From Anaeromyces robustus (taxonomy: Eukaryota > Neocallimastigomycota > Neocallimastigomycetes > Neocallimastigales > Neocallimastigaceae): a DNA stretch of 64,000 nucleotides. Shown here piece after piece: positions 25,739 to 37,622 of the stretch. How positions within the stretch are numbered: position 1 is the first letter of the stretch; the number at the start of each line of letters is the position of its first letter. The stretch is taken from assembly GCA_002104895.1 (NCBI GenBank), contig MCFG01000048.1, forward strand, positions 178,501-242,500, in the 5' to 3' direction. The translations under genes were made by a program, and so were the position numbers. The notes below the pieces were generated by a model, which saw only the letters and a program-made list of their open reading frames with translations, was not told the origin of the DNA and searched no databases.

Positions 25739-26412
25739 ATATTTTTTTATTTATTTTAAAGTTTTACCATTCATGGTTTTTTAAAAAAATTATTTTTTTA
25801 CTTTAATCTATTATTTATGATGTCATTCAGTCATAAAAATCATGTTTTAATGACTGACTTTAAATTTGTTTTGAATATTTACTATTAATAATAATAAATA
25901 AATAAAAAATATTTACAATACCTATATATTTATGAACAAAGCACAATAAATAAAAATATATATTAAACAATAGATAACATAATTATTAACAATGAAATAT
26001 ATTTTACAAGAATTCAGTTATAAAAATAAAAGTTAAAAAATATTACAATTTCAATGTATTTATATAATATGATATTAACATTGAAATTGACATTGAAATT
26101 GACATTGAAATTGAAGTTGAAGTTGAAATAATTCATTTATTTCTCTATTTCTATATTTAATTCCTTTTTATATCATTTAATTTATTATATTAAAAATACA
26201 ATAAGATATAAAAATAAATAAATAAAAAGAAAAGATAAGAAAGGAAACAATATAAAAATAAAAAAAAAAACGTTTTTTTTATATTATTTTTTAATATATA
26301 TAATTTTTAATATTTAATATTTAATATTTAATATTAAATTAATAATATTTAATTTATTCATAAACAATTTTTTTTCTTTTTCATCATTTAAAGATAAAAA
26401 AATTTTCACAAA

Positions 26413-26743
26413 GAATACAATAAAATGATATAGAAAAAAGTAGTTTTTTTTTTTTTTTTTTGATAGAATTTTATTTAATTATTATTTAATATTTACACTT
26501 ATTGTTTTTTATAGAGTTTTTAATTTTATTTAATAAATATTTTATTAATTAAATATTTATTAAATAATAATTAAATAAGAATACAATAAAATGATATAGA
26601 AAAAAGTAGTTTTTTTTTTTTTTTTTTTGATAGAATTTTATTTAATTATTATTTAATATTTACACTTATTGTTTTTTATAGAGTTTTTAATTTTATTTAA
26701 TAAATATTTTATTAATTAAATATTTATTAATTAAATATTTAAT
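26413..26743. repeat. 166-bp perfect tandem duplication
   Basis: The block starting GAATACAATAAAATGATATA recurs exactly 166 bp later (26413 and 26579), with near-identical sequence throughout, including the internal poly-T, apart from a small difference in T-run length and at the right end. Confidence 0.85.
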
Positions 26744-27979
26744 AAATATTTAATTAATAAAATAAACTTTTTTTTAAATAAAACTATTTTTGTTTTATTT
26801 ATGCCTTTGCTTAAAATTTTATTAGAATTTTAATAATATTAATATGCTTCAGTTATTATTAATTTTTAATTATGATAATTAATATAAAATAAAAAAAAAA
26901 AAAAAAAAAAAGAAAAATAACATGAATAAAAATTTATTATATATTAAATTATTTAATATGATATAATAAGTATTTATTTATTTTAATGTTTCACAATAAT
27001 AAAAATTCTTATGAAAATTCTTTTTTTTTTTTTTTATATTTATTTTTTTTTTTTTTAATTTTTATACTTTATATTAATTAATTATTTTTTTTTATGAAAT
27101 TAATTTATAAAATTATTTTTATGGAAAATTTAATAACAATATAATTGATATTTTAATGGTTACCAAAGATTTTTTTAATAAATAATTATATTATTACTAA
27201 GATAATTTATTGGCATTTTGTTTTATAATTATAATGATAATTATTAACTTTAATAAATAATAAAAATATTTGATATTTTTAATTGTACACAATTAATACA
27301 AAAATGGAAATATTGACATTTTCTGTTTTTTTTTTTTTAATTAATTTTTATTTAATTAATTTATTTATATTATTCTTGTTTCAAATATCAATTATGGCTA
27401 AGAAAATTAATTATAATTAAAAATTACAATTAAAATATGATAAATATGAAAAAAAAAAAACCTACCGCTTATTTACTGTGAATATATTCCTATATATATA
27501 ATTTATATATTTTTATTTTAACATTATATAATATTCTAAAGAAAACTTTTTTTTTTATTCAAAAAACAAAAAAAAAAAAAATTTACTATTTTATAATTTA
27601 ATACTTATTATATTGGGTAATTTAGTTATTATTCTATAAATTAATACTTATTATTGGGTAATTTTTATAATTATAAAAATACTTTCTTTTTTTTTCCAAC
27701 TTTTTTAATTTCTTTAATTATGAAAATGTTTTAAAATATTTTTATTTTTTCTTTTAACGGAATATTTTTTTATATTAATTATGTAGTCATTTGGTCATAA
27801 TAAAACTTAAAAATCATTTTATTAATTAGAAAAAATTATATAAATATGATAATTATTAATTTTTAATAATCACTTCAATCATTTGAACTAATTTCTAAGA
27901 ATTGTAAAATCATAATCATATTTTTTTACTATTTAATATCATTAACTCTTTCTTTTAAAAAAAAAAATAAAACAAAATA

Positions 27980-28028
27980 TTTATTATTTATTATTTATTA
28001 TTTATTATTTATTATTTATTATTTATTA

Positions 28029-28107
<79 letters not shown>

Positions 28108-28124
28108 TTATTCATTATTCATTA

Positions 28125-28170
<46 letters not shown>
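27980..28170. repeat. (TTATTTA)n then (ATT)n tract
   Basis: About seven TATTTATTAT-type units lead into a long (ATT)n run with ATTC interruptions near 28105-28125. Confidence 0.85.
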
Positions 28171-28175
<5 letters not shown>

Positions 28176-28234
28176 TTGTTGTTTTTTTTTTATTATTATA
28201 TATAATTATTATTATCATTATTATTATTACAATT

Positions 28235-28760
28235 TTTTTTAAAACTATAATTATTAAAAAATGATGATGAAATATATAATACATATAATTATATATTTGT
28301 TGTTATTATTATTTATTATTAATTATTATTTTATTATTATTATTATTATTATTATTATCATTACTATTATTATTATTATTATCAACACTATTATTATTAT
28401 TATCATTATTATTACAATTAATTTTTTTTATAACTATAATTATCAAAAATGATGAAATATATAATACACATAATTATATATTTGTTGTTATTATTATTAT
28501 TAATTATTATTTTTTTATTATTATTATTATCATTGCTATTATTATTATTATCATTACTACTATTATTATTATCACTACTACTATTATTATTATCACTACT
28601 TATTATTATCATTATTATTATTATCATTATTATTATTATTATTATTATCATTATTATTACAATTACATTATTTTTTTTAAAACTATAATTATCGAAAATG
28701 ATGATGAAATATATAATACATATAATTATATATTAGTTGTTATTATTATTTATTATTAGT
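28235..28760. repeat. Three-copy complex satellite
   Basis: A 70-bp core (ACTATAATTATYAAAAATGA, then TGAAATATATAATACAYATA, then ATTATATATTTGTTGTTATT) occurs three times, at about 28243, 28431 and 28682. The copies are separated by (ATT/ATC)n tracts of different length. Open frames in this block are repeat artefacts. Confidence 0.85.
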
Positions 28761-29107
28761 TATTATTAGTTATTATTTATTAATATTTATTATTCTTTAT
28801 TATTCTTTATTATTATTTATTATTATTTATTATTATTTATTATTATTTATTAACTATTCTTAGTTATTATTATTAATTATTAAACTATTATTATTCATTA
28901 TTATTACTATTTATTAATATTTATTACTATTATTATTATTATTTTTATTTTTATTATTTTTTATTTATTATTATTATTATTAAAATTATTATTATTGATT
29001 TGTTGTTTTTTTATTATTAATATTATTATTATGCTATCTTCCAACAGTATTTAACTTAGTTTTTTTATTTTAGATTTAATCTTTTTTTTATTTTTTTATT
29101 ATGTTAT
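28761..29107. other. Intergenic, interrupted ATT repeats
   Basis: A continuation of TTATT/TTAGTTATT repeats followed by about 120 bp of unremarkable AT-rich sequence. No gene seen. Confidence 0.6.
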
Positions 29108-29330
29108 TTATTTTTCAAACATTACAGCAAGAAAAATAAATAGAACTAATATTATATAAGGAGACTTATCATTTTTTATATCTTTAATGTCTTCAATATT
29201 TTTGTCTTTATTATTGTTTATAGCTGTATTAATATCTTTGTAATAATATTTATAACCTTTTACTTCATTATCATTAAAATAAATTAATAAATTATTAGAT
29301 ATTTTCAATAAAATGAATTGAATTAACAAA
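29108..29330 (-). pseudogene. Orphan exon or relic ending in a membrane helix
   Basis: A minus-strand frame of about 73 codons reads like protein: a soluble part (NDNEVKGYKYYYKDINTAIN), a Lys/Asp-rich stretch (KNIEDIKDIKNDK), then a hydrophobic C-terminal segment (YIILVLFIFLAVMF) and EK-stop. It has no ATG at its start (the first codon usable is TTG), and an AG just upstream could be a splice acceptor. It may be the last exon of a lost gene whose other parts include the GC-richer island at 29455-29700. Function unknown. Confidence 0.3.
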
Positions 29331-29454
29331 TATAATAATTACTCTTTAGTTTTTTATTATATAAAAAATTATTAAAAAATATTACTACATAAAATTATTC
29401 TTTTTAAAAAATTAAAAAAAAAACTATTTTTTTTAGTAATTTTCTTTATGGTGT

Positions 29455-29700
29455 AACAATTAATTTGTAGTTACTGTATGCTAATCGTATTTTCAACTTC
29501 CAAACTTTTTTCAACATTGTTTGTCCAAGCCGAAATCAAAGAGTCATTCAACAATTCAATCCAGGTTTCTCAGTCATTAGAACCGTATAAAATCATTCGG
29601 AAGCTTTCCGGTTAATTTTTTTTTTTTTTTTGTACGTCTTTGGTAGGCGATCGTCTAATCAACTAAATCATTTACAAGATATCAAAATCTGTCGTAATAA
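29455..29700. other. GC-richer island with hairpin and T15
   Basis: About 245 bp of clearly higher GC than the surroundings, with no intact gene. The plus strand contains a small hairpin CGGAA-GCT-TTCCG followed by a T15 run (29617-29631), the form of a Pol III terminator. No tRNA, 5S or U6 sequence is recognisable. In translation, both strands give short protein-like stretches broken by stops. It could be a non-coding RNA gene or a fragment of a dead gene or transposon. Confidence 0.4.
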
Positions 29701-29805
29701 AGAACATATATTTATTAAATAAATGTTAAAAATTTTTTCTATATATATTTTAAACTGATATATTCATTAATAAATGAATATAATAATTATTCATTATAAA
29801 AAAAG

Positions 29806-29896
29806 TTGATTATAATTAAATATCTTTATATTTAATATTTAAAAATTAACTTTTTTAAAAAAAATATTAAATATAAAGATATTTAATTATAATCAA
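29806..29896. repeat. Perfect 35-bp inverted repeat, 21-nt loop
   Basis: 29806-29840 (TTGATTATAATTAAATATCT onward) is the exact reverse complement of 29862-29896. The 21 bases between are AT-only except one C. Smaller palindromes (TATTCATT/AATGAATA) lie just to the left. Confidence 0.9.
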
Positions 29897-30159
29897 GTGA
29901 TATATAAATACTGAAAGTATATTAATTATGTTATAGTATTATAGAGTGATATAATATTTTAAAATGTTATAATATTTAAAATATTTAAAATATTTAATTA
30001 GAAAAGATAAATATAGAGATAGATTCACCTAACCACAAAATAATTTTATATATAAAACAATAAAAATTTTTTACTTAAAAATAATACATTTCCTTTAATT
30101 ATAACAATATTATATATGAAATTATATTTTTTTTCTATTTTAATGTTAATAATTTAATA

Positions 30160-30206
<47 letters not shown>

Positions 30207-30310
30207 TCATAATAATAATAATTCATAATAATAATAATTCATAATAATAATAATTCATAATAATAATAATTCATAATAATAATAATAATAATTCATAATA
30301 ATAATAATTC

Positions 30311-30390
<80 letters not shown>
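30160..30390. repeat. (AAT)n with AATTC interruptions
   Basis: About 75 AAT units. A higher-order unit AATAATAATAATTCAT recurs about seven times in the left half. Confidence 0.9.
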
Positions 30391-30392
<2 letters not shown>

Positions 30393-30609
30393 TATTTGAA
30401 TTAGTAAATGTGAGTATATAAATTTTGGAACTGATATAAGTTTCCTTTCATTTTTCGTAGAATTTGTTAGTTTAAATAATATAAACTATATATATTGAAT
30501 AAAAGTTTTCCTACTTAATTATAATTGATAAAATGATATTTATATATATTGAAATACTTTTCCTTTAAATATAATTTATATTATATTTATTATATTTTTA
30601 TTATTTAAA

Positions 30610-30618
30610 AAAAATTAA

Positions 30619-30692
<74 letters not shown>

Positions 30693-30840
30693 CATACATA
30701 TATATATACATACATACATACATACATTCATACATTCATACATACATAAATTAAAAATAAATAAATAAATAAGTAAATATATAAGTAATTAAATATATAA
30801 ATAAATAAATAAATAAATAAATAAAAATAAATAAATACAT
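30610..30840. repeat. (AAAT)n / (ACAT)n compound tetranucleotide repeat
   Basis: AAAT units turn into CATA/ACAT units (about 30660-30750) and back to AAAT. Confidence 0.9.
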
Positions 30841-31434
30841 AGATAATTATATAATTTATATATATTTTATTCTATTTTGTTATGTTTTATTATATTTTAT
30901 TACATTTAATTTTACTTAATAAAATAAAGATTATAAAATTTTTATATTATAAAATTTTTATATAAGTGTTTAATCAAATCACTATATTTTTAAGTATGAT
31001 ACTTTAAATATTATATTTCATTTTGATTTTTAGGTGAAAAAAGAATTATGAGAAATCTTTATTTATTTGATTTAAAAAATCTCCTAATAAAAAAGAACTG
31101 CAATATTTTCAATTTAGAATATATTTATTAGAATTAACCTTGCCTTTTTTAATAATTTTTTTTTCTTTTCTTTTTTTTTTTTTTTTGGGTTCATTAAATA
31201 AAGTTTAAAATTATTTTTTTTTTAATTCTTAATTTATTAAATCTTATTTCAGGGTTTATAAAAATTTAATCTAAAAGATAAGAATGATTTCTTATGTATT
31301 TTAATGAATAATCCTTATATTTCCATCAGTATGATTCAATTTATTTTAAAATAAATATATATAACTGAAGTAAATTAGTTAATAATAGAAAGATGAAGAA
31401 GGAGAAGAAATGACAAAAAAAAAAAAAAAAGAAG

Positions 31435-31925
31435 ATAAACATATTTCTTTTGATTGTACAATTAATATATCATTGTTTCAAAATTGTTGAACTATTAATA
31501 GACCATAAAGTTGATGTAAATCATTATGTTAATTATACATTAAATAATAAAGGTTTTAGTGTTTTAGTGAAAGTTTTAGTGACAGTGATGATGATGATAA
31601 TGTTGATAGCGATAATGAAAATTATATAAATAATACTATTCATTATAATGGTAAAATTTTCGATATTGTAATTAAATATATTTTTGATAATTGATTTATT
31701 TTTAAAAAAGTTTCTTTTCAACAATAAAAAATAAACTTTCAATATCTTTGGTTAAATTAAAAAAAAATTTTTTTTCTCAAATTATTGAGAAAAATTTTTT
31801 CATTGGAATCAGTTGTCGAATAATACTGTGTTATTGATTGCTGTGTATAAATGTATCAATGATAATAATATCATTGATTCATTTATACATTATGATATCA
31901 ATTAAACTGTGTTGTTAATGCTAGT
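31435..31925 (+). pseudogene. Ankyrin-repeat gene fragment
   Basis: Decayed plus-strand coding sequence. At 31471 onward a frame reads HCFKIVELLIDHKVDVNHYV, a typical ankyrin helix-turn (IVELLI-DHKVDVN). It is then broken by frameshifts in a GTTTTAGTG micro-repeat. A second frame gives GKIFDIVIKYIFDN then a stop, and after about 31825 a third gives NNTVLLIAVYKCINDNN, again ankyrin-like (T-LL-A). Stops and shifts occur throughout. Ankyrin proteins of this type are very numerous in anaerobic fungi. A minus-strand open frame at 31533-31742 is its shadow. Confidence 0.6.
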
Positions 31926-31929
31926 AACA

Positions 31930-31961
<32 letters not shown>

Positions 31962-32985
31962 GAAAAAGTATTTAATATATATATCCCTTTTTTTTTTTTT
32001 TATGAGTTAATCAATTTGATAATAAATATTATTATATTTTCATTGATGATTTATAAAATATTATTCGTTTTTTTATTTGATTCTTTCACTAATATTTATT
32101 GACTTTTTCATTTTTTTTATATTACATACAGTAAACTTTATTTATAACTGGTGGTTAATATAATACATTTTATGCCATTACTATATTTATATTATTTTGT
32201 AAGATAAATGAAAGGAAATACAAAACTCGAAAAAAAAAAAAAAATTTTTTTTTTTTAATTATATTTCTTTTTTTAGTAATATTTATATTTTATCGAAATG
32301 TATGATAGAATTTTAACAATAATAAAGATTAATATAATTAAAATTATAATGATTTATTTAATGGTTACACGGATTTTGTATTATATTATTTAAATTACAA
32401 TTACAATTTTTTCTTTGAATACAAAAATAATTAGAATTCTTCTTTTTTTTAAAAAAAAAAAAAAAAAGAATAAAAGGGAATATTAAAAAGAAAAATATAT
32501 ATGTAGTAAATATATTAAATTCATAATAATTAAGTAATTATAATTAAGTAATTATTATGACACTAGTAGTTAATTAATGATATTAGCATATTTACTATTT
32601 TGTATTAATTGAAATTATAAAAAAAAAATTATTTATATTTCAATTAAAATTTATTTTATAATCAAAACAAAATAAATTTCATTTATTTATTTTTTTTTAT
32701 AAAAAAAAAAAAAAATAAAATAAAATATTAAATATAAAATAAAAATTTTAAAAAGATTCAGAAATATCTATTTCATTTGATTATATTTTTATATAAACAA
32801 ATTGATGTTTGATTCTTTTTAAAAATTTATAATATAATGTACATATATAACATTAATTAAAAATTAATATATAAATTTTGCTTTAATTTAAAACAAAAAA
32901 AAATATATCATTATTTGCCTTTATTTAAAACAAATAAATAAACAAATAAACAAATAAACAAACAAACTAAAAACAGAAAAAAAAA
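31926..32985. other. Intergenic, upstream of the LRR gene
   Basis: AT-rich spacer with homopolymers and an (AT)n near 31930-31947. Just before the LRR gene ATG is CAAATAAA repeats and ACAG, which could act as a splice acceptor for an unseen 5' exon. No other feature. Confidence 0.5.
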
Positions 32986-34371
32986 ATGTCTAAAGATTGC
33001 CAAGATTATCAAAGTTTTTTTTCTAGTATTATAGGAAAAGTACCTGAATGTTGCAATGCCAATGCTGCAAGTACTAGTCATTATGTTAAATGTGAAAATG
33101 GCGAAATTGTTGAATTGTAAAATAAATAATAATTATAATAATAATAATAATAATAATTATTATAATAATAATAATAATTATAATTATAATTATAATTATA
33201 ATTATAATTATAATGATGATAATAATAAAACTAATGTATTTTATTTTTTTACATTAAAATTATAATAATAACAGAGATTTGAGAATACATTCTGTAACTG
33301 AAGTAATGGATTTTACTAAATTTCCAGTTTTTCCGAAACTTAAAAAATTGTAAATAATCATTACAAAAAAATAAATAAATAAATAAATAAATTAAAATAA
33401 TAGAAGTATAATTAAATCAATTCTAAATCAAAAATTTATATATATATATATATATATATTAAAAAATCATTTAAAAAATAATAAAGGATTATGGAATATA
33501 ATTTTGTTGATGGTATTTTACCTTCTAATTTTTTTAATTTACCAAATTTAGAAGATTTGTAAGTGAAATATATAATAAAAAAAATGTTCAGAAACATATA
33601 ATAATAATTATTATTTCTTTTAATAAATATTAATTTATTGATATCTCTTTTTAAATATTATATTAATAATTTTATTCATTAATTCATAAAGAAAAATAAT
33701 GAGTTCAAATATTGAAAAAATACCAGAAGACATTAATACTTCCTGCCCACTTAAAATATTGTAATAATAAAAGAAAAAAAAAATTAATATATTATTATAT
33801 ATTAATAATAAATTATTTTTTAAAAAAAAGACTAATTTTTTTTTTTTTAAAAAAATTTAAATAATTCTTTGTATCACATATATATTAATAGGGATTTATA
33901 TTCTAACAAGTTAACAGGATTTCCAAATCAAATTTTAAATTTTAAGAATTTAGAATTTTTGTAAATATTTTATCAACATTATAAATATATTATTTTTATT
34001 TTAAATAAAATAATATTATTAAAACTAATATTTTAATTTTTAAACAAAATTGGTTATTATTATATATATATATATATATTTAACAGGGATATATCAAATA
34101 ATCCAAATGTAGGATCTATACCAAAAGATATTAATCAATTAACAAATTTACAAACTTTGTATGATAAATAAGAGTTTATTTATTAAAATAAAATTAAATA
34201 AAATAATTGGAAATGAAAAATATTAATAATTAATTTTTTATTTAAAAATATTATAATCTATAATTTTATAGGTATGTTGGTGATACTGGTTTATCTAGTT
34301 TACCTGATGAAATATATGACTTGAAAGATTTAAATAAATTGTAAATAAAATAAATAAAAACGTTTATAAAG

Positions 34372-34456
<85 letters not shown>

Positions 34457-36219
34457 GATAATTATTAATATATATATTTTATTTTTATTTTTAAATTTGT
34501 TCTATTTTATAGGGATATTGATGCTAATCCAGATTTACATGTGGAAATTCATAAATTTAAAAATCAACTCGAATTATGTGATTTTAGAAATACTCATATT
34601 ACTTGTTATGAACCAGGTACTTGTTCAAAATTTGTTATTGGTGATGATGGTCAAGACTCTCAATATGATACTAATGAAAGTATATACAAGGAATGTTCAA
34701 AAGCCCTCCAAAAAGGTTTTAATTCCGGTTCCGGTTCTGGTTCTGGTTCTAATTCTTTTTCAAAGTACATTATTGGAATAGTAGGATTTTTAATCCTTTT
34801 AATATTATTATTTGTATTATTCTATTTCTTCCAAAAGAAAAATAAAAAAGAAACAAAAGAAAAATCTTTTAATGTAATTTCAACAGCTCCTAAAAAACCA
34901 AATACAGCAAAGGATACCAATAATCCTATGACATCAACATTTGGTGTAAATGTAATTCCACCAGAACCATTACATAATAGAGATTTTACATCACCAAAAA
35001 CTTCACAATTGAATAATGAAAATGTAGTATTATCAAATAATATTCAATTCAGCAATAAAAATAATGTAGCACCTATAAAATCTCACTATAATGTTTATGT
35101 AGATCCAGCTTCAGTTCATCAGTTAAATATTAATAATAAAAACCATATTAATCCACCACAATCCATTGAAAAGAATATGAATGATAAATCATCATATGAA
35201 AAAGATATAACTAAAATTGGTTCAATTTCCTCAGATACGCAAATGTCATCTACATCATCACATAATGAATCATTAGATACAACATCAGCAAATGCACAAT
35301 CTCAAAATACTTTACCAACAGCATCTCGAATTCCTTCAATTGTAATATCACCTGCTTTATCATCAAATACTTTAGCATCACCAACTACATTACCATCACC
35401 AACTACATTAACATCACCAACTACGTTAACATCACCAACTACATTAACATCACCAACTACATTAACATCACCAACTACGTTAACATCATTATCTTCTCTA
35501 TCATCACCATTATCATCACCATTAACATCACCATTAACATCACCATTATCATCACCAACTACATTATCATCACCAACTTCATTATCATCACCAACTACAC
35601 TATCATCACCAACTACATTATCATTATCATCAAATAACTTATCACCAAGTACATTATCGTCCGTAAATAATTCAAATTCTATTAAAAGTAATTCGAGTCA
35701 ACAATCAGAAACTACAAATAGTAATTTAGAACATTCATCTAAACGTATTGAAAGTCTTTTATCATCAGGAACTAATGATGATAATGATGGAATTCCTTTA
35801 CCACCATATTCAGAAGTTAGTAATAATGATATATCTATATCATATAATCCTGTAATTTATAATGGTATGAATAATAGTATGGGTTATATTAATGGTAACA
35901 ATGGTAATATCAATTTAATAAATGGATTTAATAATATTAGCTATATTAATAATATGAATTATGCTAATTATGTCAATGGGTTGAATAATATGAATAACAT
36001 TGGTTATATTAATAATAATAATAATAATAACAATAATAATGGATTATATAATAATTATGGTTATTTAACTAATAATATTCAGTTATATTATAATAATAAT
36101 AATCGTATATCTATGTCATCTCAAAGTTCATCTAATACTGAATCTACTACAAATCGAAATTCTGTAAATCCGGTTTTACCATCTTATTCTCAAGTACAAC
36201 AATTGAGATCAACATCACC

Positions 36220-36265
<46 letters not shown>

Positions 36266-36280
36266 CATAATAATAATTAA
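32986..36280 (+). CDS. LRR single-pass membrane protein, one exon per repeat
   Basis: Exons: 32986-33116, 33275-33349, 33487-33558, 33692-33760, 33892-33960, 34087-34158, 34272-34340, 34513-36280; 774 residues. Exon 1 has a Cys-rich cap (ECCNAN, KCENGEIVEL). Exons 2-7 (69-75 bp) each encode one leucine-rich repeat of 23-25 residues, and every intron splits the same conserved Leu codon after its second base. Exon 8 adds a last half repeat, a Cys-containing cap, a GSGSGS linker and a membrane helix (about 271-292, IIGIVGFLILLILLFVLFYF) followed by basic KKNKKETK. The tail of about 480 residues is Ser/Thr/Asn-rich, with TLTSPT repeats and two LPxY motifs (LPPYSEV, LPSYSQV). The architecture is that of an LRR surface receptor without a kinase. 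Oddity: no obvious signal peptide, so a 5' exon may be missing or the helix acts as the signal anchor. The ligand is unknown. Confidence 0.82.
33125..33222. repeat. (AAT)n/(TATAAT)n in LRR intron 1
   Basis: Microsatellite inside the first intron of the LRR gene, AAT units then TATAAT units. The apparent Asn/Tyr-rich frame over it is not coding in this model. Confidence 0.85.
34377..34457. repeat. (AAT)27 in LRR intron 7
   Basis: A pure AAT run inside the last intron of the LRR gene. Confidence 0.9.
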
Positions 36281-36593
36281 TAATAATAAATAATAAATAA
36301 TAGTATTAATACTAATACTAATACTAATACTAATACTAATAATAATACTAATAATAATAAATAATAATAATAAATAATAATAATAATAAATAATAATAAA
36401 TAATAATAATAATAATAATAATAAATAATAATAATAATAAATAATAAATAATAATTAACAATAAACAATAATAAATAATAAACAATAAATAATAATAATA
36501 ATAATAAATAATCATAATAATGGTAAATAATAACAAATATATTGATATTAATGTTATATATTAGTAATAAATACTATATAAGTGTAATTAAGA

Positions 36594-36629
<36 letters not shown>

Positions 36630-36933
36630 AATGTAGATTTCAAATATGTAGTTTTCATTAAAATCATTGTAATATATATTTAATATATATATATATATTT
36701 TACTGATTGAAAAAAATAAAAGTTAAAAATAAAAAAAAAAAAAGTATAAAAGAAAGAAATGAATAACAATGATTATCATTAATAATATTGTGTAAAATAA
36801 TCATAATGATTAATAATAAATATTTTGAGTTTTATTATTTTGATTTTTGTTTTATTTTATTTTATATATTTTATTATATAATATTGTTTTATTTTATTTT
36901 ATAATAGTATAAGGATTACAAATGGCAATTAAT

Positions 36934-37003
36934 TTAATTTTTGACAGCTACAGTATTTACAGTATTACCATCAATAACTTCTTCACCTTGCTTTTTATTA
37001 TAA
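36934..37003 (-). pseudogene. Possible orphan terminal exon
   Basis: Minus strand: after an AG acceptor at 37004-37005 the frame reads YNKKQGEEVIDGNTVNTVAV then KN and a stop at 36934. Base composition is more gene-like than its surroundings. No companion exon is visible upstream within the next 600 bp, so this is probably a remnant. Confidence 0.25.
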
Positions 37004-37214
37004 CTTTTCGTGTTAATATATTATACAAAACTTTATAATTTTATATCATACTATTTAATATATATTTTAATAGTAATAATAAAAACATTATTTTTTTTTT
37101 TTCTGAAATAAAAATTAAAAATAAAAAATGAAAAAAAAAAAAATTTGAAAAAAAATTTTAAAAAAAAATTAAAGAAAGAATATAATATTTAATAATAATA
37201 ATAATAAAAAGAAA

Positions 37215-37231
37215 AAAGAAAAGAAAATAAA

Positions 37232-37280
<49 letters not shown>

Positions 37281-37330
37281 ATATAATAAATAAATAAATA
37301 AGTAAATAAATAAATAAATAAAATATAATA
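37215..37330. repeat. (AAAT)n microsatellite
   Basis: About 28 AAAT tetranucleotide units with a few AAGT and ATAT variants. Confidence 0.85.
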
Positions 37331-37622
37331 TAATAAAATAAAATAATCAAATATTTTTATACAATAATAGATTTTTTATTGATTTACTATTTAATATTTA
37401 TAATATTATTTATCATTTATATAAAAACGATTATTTATAATTATTTACAATTATTAATTGTGATTAATTATTATTATTATTATTATTTGTCTATTACTAT
37501 TATTATTTGTCTATTACTATTATTATTATTATTATTATGATAATGATGATAATTAATTATTAAAGTGTATGAAAAAATTTTTAAACGAATCAAGAAAATA
37601 TTTTTTTTTTTTTCTTAAACTA

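Larger units (their letters stand above)
29897..31434. other. Gene desert with AAT and AAAT/ACAT repeats
   Basis: No gene seen. It contains the two microsatellite blocks listed separately and plain AT-rich sequence. Confidence 0.6.
36281..37622. other. Intergenic, AAT/AAAT repeats, one orphan exon
   Basis: About 36285-36525 is (AAT/AATA)n and TACTAA repeats continuing from the Asn-codon end of the LRR gene. About 37225-37330 is (AAAT)n. Apart from the possible exon at 36934-37003 I see no gene. Confidence 0.65.

Noticed and set aside
28261-28688. Open frames rich in Ile/Leu on both strands
   Set aside because: They arise from the satellite and its ATT/ATC spacers.
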